From contig JAHFDQ010000116.1 in assembly GCA_023248915.1 (NCBI GenBank), forward strand, positions 3,411 through 12,868: 9,458 bases of DNA. The letters are read 5' to 3'. This document shows positions 6,243 through 9,458 of this stretch, piece after piece; the first letter of the stretch is position 1; each line of letters starts with the position of its first letter. The position numbers and the translations under genes are program-made. Under the pieces are notes generated by a model. It did not search any database, had not been told where the DNA came from, and worked only from the letters and a program-made list of their open reading frames with translations. This DNA comes from Archangiaceae bacterium (GTDB lineage: Bacteria; Myxococcota; Myxococcia; Myxococcales; Myxococcaceae).

Positions 6243-7574
6243 ATGAAGAAAGCCGATACTGAAGCGCCGCGCGTAGCTCCAATCGCGCCCGTCCTGCTCT
6301 TGGCGCTGGCCGTCGCCGAGAGCCTGCTGTCCTTGTACCAATGGATGGAGCTGGTGCTCGTCCGCTCGGGGGGCAAGGCCATCTGTTCCGTCACCGCCAC
6401 GGTGAACTGCGCCACGGTGTGGAACTCGGCCTTCGCTTCGCGGGTGCACGACCTGTTGGGCGTTCCCATCGCGGCGCTGGGCCTCGTATGGGGCCTGACC
6501 GCTTTCGGCTTGGCGCTGGCGCTGTCCTACCGACAGAACGCGGGCCACCCGACGCGGGCGCTGGCCGGGGCGCTGAAGGTGACCTCGGCGGTCGGCGCGC
6601 TGTCCTGCGTCAGCTTCGGCGTCGGCAGCGTCAACGCGGGCGCGCTCTGCTTGACCTGCCTCACCACCTTCGCGCTTGTGCTCGGCTTCGCGGGAGTGAC
6701 GTTCAAGCTCCTGCCGGGCGCCTTTCCTCCACCGACGCACGAGCTGAAGGGCTCGCTCGGGTGGTCCGCCGGGCTGGCGGTGGCCTTCTACCTGGCGTTG
6801 CTGTACCCGGGGCTCCAGACGCCCGGCGCCCGGACGGCTACGCTCGAGGTGGCGAAGCCGACGCCGGGCTCTGCGACCGCGGTCGGGTCGGACGAAGGAA
6901 CGCGCCAGGTGGCCGAGTTCCTGACGCGGCTTCCCCCGGTCGAGCAGCAGGCCCTGAGCGACACGTTGGCCGCGTACCGGCGCTCGCCGGTGCCGGACCT
7001 GTCGGCCTTCCAGCCCCGCGCCCGCCGCGGCCCGGCGAACGCGCCGACCCGGGTGGTCGACTTCACCGACGTGCGTTGCGGCCACTGCCGTGCGCTGGTG
7101 GGAGTGATGAAGCAGCTCGAGGAAGCGGTGCCACCCGGCGCGCTCTCGGTCGAGGCGCGGCAGTTTCCGCTCGACGGCGAGTGCAACCGCGTCATCACCC
7201 GCACCGACGGCAGCGGCCTGTCCTGCCTCGGCGCGAAGGCGCAGATCTGCCTCGAAGCAGCCCCCGACTTCTGGGACCTGCGGGAGAAGCTCTTCGCCGC
7301 GCAGGACATGCTGACCAAGGACCTCATCTTGCAAATCGCCTCGTCCGGGTCGATGAGCCGCGACCGCCTGGCGGCCTGCATCGCCAGCGCCGAGACACAG
7401 GCCAAGCTCGAGCAGGACATCGCCTACGCGATGGTGTTCAAGCCCGACGGCACGCCGCTGGTGCTGGTGAACGGCCGCGAGGGCAGCCCGGCCGGCGGCT
7501 GGCTGTACGCGATGGCCATGGCCCGCGGCGACCCCGAGTCGAAGGCCTTCTCGGGCCTGCCGCCGCCCCGGTGA
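6243..7574 (+). CDS. Vitamin K epoxide reductase (VKOR)-DsbA/thioredoxin fusion protein
   Basis: A 443-residue inner-membrane disulfide-forming enzyme that joins a quinone-linked VKOR oxidase (DsbB-equivalent) to its own DsbA-like partner. The VKOR part (about 12-155) has a first hydrophobic helix (13-33) and loop cysteines C48 and C56, eight apart as in human VKORC1 C43/C51. The signature VWNSAFASRVHDLLGVP follows at 59-75, then further helices near 75-95 and 110-130, and the CLTC active site (C136/C139) in the helix at about 132-158. A final membrane helix (about 172-190) and a linker (195-265) lead to the thioredoxin-fold domain. That domain has VVDFTDVRCGHC with redox pair C279/C282, extra cysteines C314, C328, C336 and C379, and a cis-proline loop GTPLVLVNG (T404-P405). 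The CGHC domain should lie in the periplasm. The ATG at 6243 gives a short N-terminus right before helix 1; the nearest purine-rich AGG is 13 bases away. The stop overlaps the next gene's start. Confidence 0.93.
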   Translation: MKKADTEAPRVAPIAPVLLLALAVAESLLSLYQWMELVLVRSGGKAICSVTATVNCATVWNSAFASRVHDLLGVPIAALGLVWGLTAFGLALALSYRQNAGHPTRALAGALKVTSAVGALSCVSFGVGSVNAGALCLTCLTTFALVLGFAGVTFKLLPGAFPPPTHELKGSLGWSAGLAVAFYLALLYPGLQTPGARTATLEVAKPTPGSATAVGSDEGTRQVAEFLTRLPPVEQQALSDTLAAYRRSPVPDLSAFQPRARRGPANAPTRVVDFTDVRCGHCRALVGVMKQLEEAVPPGALSVEARQFPLDGECNRVITRTDGSGLSCLGAKAQICLEAAPDFWDLREKLFAAQDMLTKDLILQIASSGSMSRDRLAACIASAETQAKLEQDIAYAMVFKPDGTPLVLVNGREGSPAGGWLYAMAMARGDPESKAFSGLPPPR

Positions 7575-7930
7575 GCGCTGGTAGAGAAGATGGCGGCGAC
7601 GGGCCGTTCAACAACTCGTTCGCGGCCCTGAAGGGCAAGCTCGGCGATTTGCCCGCAGGCCCCGCGCCGAAGCCGGCGAATGAAGCGAAGGGGCCGGCGC
7701 GCGCGGTGGTGCGGCTGGAGCGCAAGGCCCGCGGCGGCAAAGAGGTCACCGTGGTCGAGCAGCTCGAGCTCGGCGAGGCGCAGTTGGAAAAATGGCTGAA
7801 GGCGCTGAAGGGAGCGCTCGGCTGCGGCGGTGCAGTCGAGGAAGGGGCGCTGGTGCTGCAGGGCGACCACCGCGACCGGCTGCCGGCGCTGTTGACGGCC
7901 CGCGGGGTGCGCAGGGTGACGGTGGGCTGA
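7571..7930 (+). CDS. yciH: SUI1/eIF1-like translation initiation factor (YciH family)
   Basis: A 119-residue cytoplasmic protein. Residues 1-43 are a low-complexity, probably disordered tail. Residues 47-117 form a SUI1 domain with family hallmarks: RKARGGKEVTVVEQL (51-65), a 'LKALKGALGCGGAV' segment (76-89), and GALVLQGDHRDRLPALL (92-108). Archaeal and eukaryotic SUI1/eIF1 guards start-codon selection on the small ribosomal subunit; bacterial YciH is thought to affect initiation fidelity and stress translation. The GTG at 7571 is in frame and overlaps the VKOR-DsbA stop as GTGA (7571-7574), so translation is probably coupled by reinitiation. No separate Shine-Dalgarno is visible. No other upstream start fits, because the frame enters the VKOR-DsbA gene, where it is only a shadow. 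Confidence 0.9.
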   Translation: MSAGREDGGDGPFNNSFAALKGKLGDLPAGPAPKPANEAKGPARAVVRLERKARGGKEVTVVEQLELGEAQLEKWLKALKGALGCGGAVEEGALVLQGDHRDRLPALLTARGVRRVTVG

Positions 7931-8177
7931 AGGCTGACGGCGGGCGCGCCGATTGCCTACCGAAAACTCCATCTGACGATGAACGGGGTCGAGAATGAAG
8001 GCCGAGGGCGGCTCTCCAGCGTCCAGCGCCTCTCGGGAGTGGCGGCCATATGTGTTACCGCGCGCGGTGGTTCTTGAGGGATCCGCGGGGCAAATCAATC
8101 CAGCTCGCTGCCGGGTAGGCTAGTTGCATCGGGCCTCAGCCACCTCGACCAGCCGGATTCTTGCGCTGCGCAACCGC
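7931..8177. other. Convergent intergenic region, no gene seen
   Basis: This 247-bp stretch lies between the SUI1 gene stop and the end of the beta-helix gene. I find no tRNA-like fold and no frame with protein-family character. No G/C hairpin is followed by a T-run on either strand, so no intrinsic terminator can be called. It holds a perfect 12-bp palindrome at 8057-8068 (ACCGCGCGCGGT) and a short inverted repeat at 8161-8173 (TTGCGC, T, GCGCAA). The second lies just past the beta-helix stop and could form a 5-bp stem on that gene's transcript. Confidence 0.6.
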
Positions 8178-9458
8178 TCAGCGGTACTCGTGGGCCCCCA
8201 GGTCGGGCGCGCCGTTGTCGTGCGCCAGGCCGTCGATGTCGAGGCCGGCCTTGGCGTCGGTGGCTCCCTGGTCGACGGCCTGTGAGGCGGCGGCCTTCAG
8301 GTGCAGGTCGCCGTTGGCGAAGTCGGCGAAGAGCGTGGTGGGCGTGCTCTCGAGGTTGTGGTCGGCGGTGGCGGTGGCGCCGTCGCGCGCGGTGATGCGG
8401 ACCGTGAGGTTGTTGCGGACGACAGCCCCGGGGGTGCTGAAGCGGTAGTCGATCGAGCTGAAGAAGCTGGTTCCCTGGGTTGAGACGACGCTGTTGTGCA
8501 GCACCGTGACTCCCGGAGCCTGCTCGAGGCCGATGCCGGTGTCGAAGTAGTCGTGGTTGGCCCAGATGAAGTTGTTCCGGACGATGCCATCGTAGTGGCC
8601 GGCGTTGGTCACCGACGGGTACGGGCTGTCCGGGTAGGTGCGCCCGGCGGTGGCGTTGCCGAGACCGAAGCCCACGCCGCGCGCGCAGTTCAGCATGAGG
8701 TTGTCTTCCACCAGCGTGTCGCGCGAACCCGTCCAGAAGTGCACCGCGTGTTCGGCCAGCCCCTCGCCGGCGCAGTAGATGTTCTTGAAGGTGTTCAGCC
8801 GAACCACCCAGCCGCGCGAGCCGTGGCCGTCGATGCCGCCGGTGTAGCAGCCGCCCGGGGTGCGCTCGACGTGGGGTCGGCCCAAGTCGGTCATCTCGAA
8901 GTACGAGCACTCGACGGTGCCGTCGTCGGGGTAGGCGCCGTTGCTGCTGTGGTTGATCTTCAGGAATTGCTCGCCGCCGTCGATGAAGCGCACCCGGTAG
9001 AAGCGCATGCCGGTGATGCTGGTAGTGGCCGCCGGGTAGACGTGGATGGGGTGGTTCACCGCCCGGGTGACGGTCAGTTCGGCGATGGTGGTGTTGCTGG
9101 CGGTGACTCGCAGGACTTCGTCCGTCGAGTAGGCGCCGTCGAGGACGACCGCTTCGGAGTTGCCCGACTCGGAGCGAAGCGTGACGCCCGCGGTGGCGAA
9201 GGTGACTCCGGTGGACGGAATCGCGTAGGTGCCGTCGGCGAGCAAGACCGTGGTTCCTGGAGCCGCCGCCGCGACGATGCTCGGCAGATTCGAAGCCTGC
9301 GAGGGCGTCGCGTGAACGACGGTGCCTGTCGGGGCCGGAAAGGGTGCGCACGAGGTGGATGCGCCACCACCACCTCCTCCTCCGCCACCGCCACCGCCAC
9401 CGCCGCCGCCACCGCCACCGCCGCCGCCACCGCCGCCGCCACCACCGCCGCCACCGCC
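8178..9458 (-). CDS. Secreted parallel beta-helix protein with polyglycine linker (5' partial)
   Basis: The open frame gives 426 residues from the right edge to a TGA at 8180-8178. It opens with 32 consecutive glycines, then ASTSCAPFPAPTGTVV. It continues into PSIVAAAAPGTTVLLADGTY (about 57-76), the usual first turn of pectate-lyase or chondroitinase-B-like right-handed beta-helices. Repeated coils follow with Asn-ladder turns such as VRLNTF, VEDNLM, VRNNFIW, LHNSVV and VRNNLT. The C-terminus has 'IDG', 'NGAPDLGAHEYR', the choice-of-anchor Q type end seen on secreted proteins of Gram-negative bacteria. The true start and any signal peptide or lipobox are outside the window. The frame stays open past 9245, where only a TTG is available, so the gene does not begin there. 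Glycine runs after a lipobox Cys are common in myxobacterial lipoproteins, so a surface lipoprotein is likely (inference). A carbohydrate-binding or lyase role is possible, but no catalytic site is assigned. Confidence 0.88.
   Translation of the reverse strand, partial: GGGGGGGGGGGGGGGGGGGGGGGGGGGGGGGGASTSCAPFPAPTGTVVHATPSQASNLPSIVAAAAPGTTVLLADGTYAIPSTGVTFATAGVTLRSESGNSEAVVLDGAYSTDEVLRVTASNTTIAELTVTRAVNHPIHVYPAATTSITGMRFYRVRFIDGGEQFLKINHSSNGAYPDDGTVECSYFEMTDLGRPHVERTPGGCYTGGIDGHGSRGWVVRLNTFKNIYCAGEGLAEHAVHFWTGSRDTLVEDNLMLNCARGVGFGLGNATAGRTYPDSPYPSVTNAGHYDGIVRNNFIWANHDYFDTGIGLEQAPGVTVLHNSVVSTQGTSFFSSIDYRFSTPGAVVRNNLTVRITARDGATATADHNLESTPTTLFADFANGDLHLKAAASQAVDQGATDAKAGLDIDGLAHDNGAPDLGAHEYR
9363..9458 (-). 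repeat. Glycine-codon trinucleotide tract (at least 32 GGN codons)
   Basis: The plus strand reads CCN repeated, mostly CCG/CCA with three CCT, to the window edge. Read in frame on the minus strand every codon is GGC, GGT or GGA, giving an unbroken polyglycine. Part of it shows a 12-base higher-order period (CGCCGCCGCCAC repeated), which suggests slippage growth. It serves as the flexible linker before the beta-helix domain and continues beyond the window. Confidence 0.9.

Noticed and set aside
6202..6282. Longer start for ygfZ at 6282
   Set aside because: The added residues overlap the start of VKOR-DsbA in antisense, and family members start close to the 'DDYRASREGVAL' segment, which fits the ATG at 6201.
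6102..7334. 410-codon minus-strand frame across VKOR-DsbA
   Set aside because: It is composition-driven antisense; the plus-strand VKOR and DsbA motifs are unambiguous.
7424..8098. 224-codon minus-strand frame that reaches into the convergent spacer
   Set aside because: Most of it is antisense to the SUI1 and VKOR-DsbA genes. The part in the spacer has no family character and no convincing ribosome binding site.
8178..9245. Start of the beta-helix gene at 9245
   Set aside because: The codon there is TTG in the middle of a typical 'GTTVLLADGTY' strand, and the frame runs open to the window edge through the polyglycine linker.
9363..9458. CRISPR or satellite array at the right edge
   Set aside because: The tract is a trinucleotide glycine-codon repeat in frame with a gene. 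There are no spacers and no constant repeat units of CRISPR size.

Overview
The window is about 9.5 kb of very GC-rich DNA (roughly 70% by eye) with dense, bacterial-style gene packing. Several features point to a myxobacterium or close relative (Myxococcota). These are the strong G/C bias at third codon positions, a secreted beta-helix protein behind a long glycine linker, a large surface protein made of carboxypeptidase-regulatory-like repeats, and a VKOR-DsbA fusion next to a bacterial SUI1 protein. The assignment is inference from composition and gene content; no rRNA or marker gene is present.

Layout from left to right. (1) Positions 1-2932, minus strand: a large membrane-anchored or exported protein. 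It has about nine tandem 80-90-residue carboxypeptidase-regulatory-like units and then a PDZ domain cut off by the window edge. (2) 2981-3589, minus: a HAD-family phosphatase, 48 bp upstream of gene 1 and probably co-transcribed with it. (3) 3590-3703: a 114-bp divergent intergenic region with a near-perfect 18-bp inverted repeat. (4) 3704-5209, plus: a LarA-like (DUF2088) protein that by eye lacks the lysine and two of the histidines used by lactate racemase. (5) 5206-6201, minus: a YgfZ/GcvT-like folate-binding protein, convergent with gene 4; both genes end inside the same CTAG. (6) 6202-6242: a 41-bp divergent spacer with an AT-rich box that stands out. (7) 6243-7574, plus: a VKOR-DsbA fusion for periplasmic disulfide formation. 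(8) 7571-7930, plus: a SUI1/eIF1-like (YciH-type) protein whose GTG start overlaps the VKOR-DsbA stop. (9) 7931-8177: a 247-bp convergent intergenic region with two short palindromes and no convincing terminator. (10) 8178 to the right edge, minus: a secreted parallel beta-helix protein behind at least 32 consecutive glycines, with its N-terminus outside the window.

Genes 5, 7 and 8 form a small cluster of oxidative or thiol and translation housekeeping functions: Fe-S maintenance, disulfide formation, and translation-initiation fidelity. Genes 1 and 10 are envelope or secreted proteins. The HAD and LarA-like pair share a regulatory region, but nothing in the sequence shows a common pathway. 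I see no mobile element, CRISPR array, tRNA, rRNA or defence system. The most unusual items are the LarA-like protein with altered active-site positions, the hairpin between it and the HAD gene, and the translational coupling of a membrane disulfide enzyme to a SUI1 protein.
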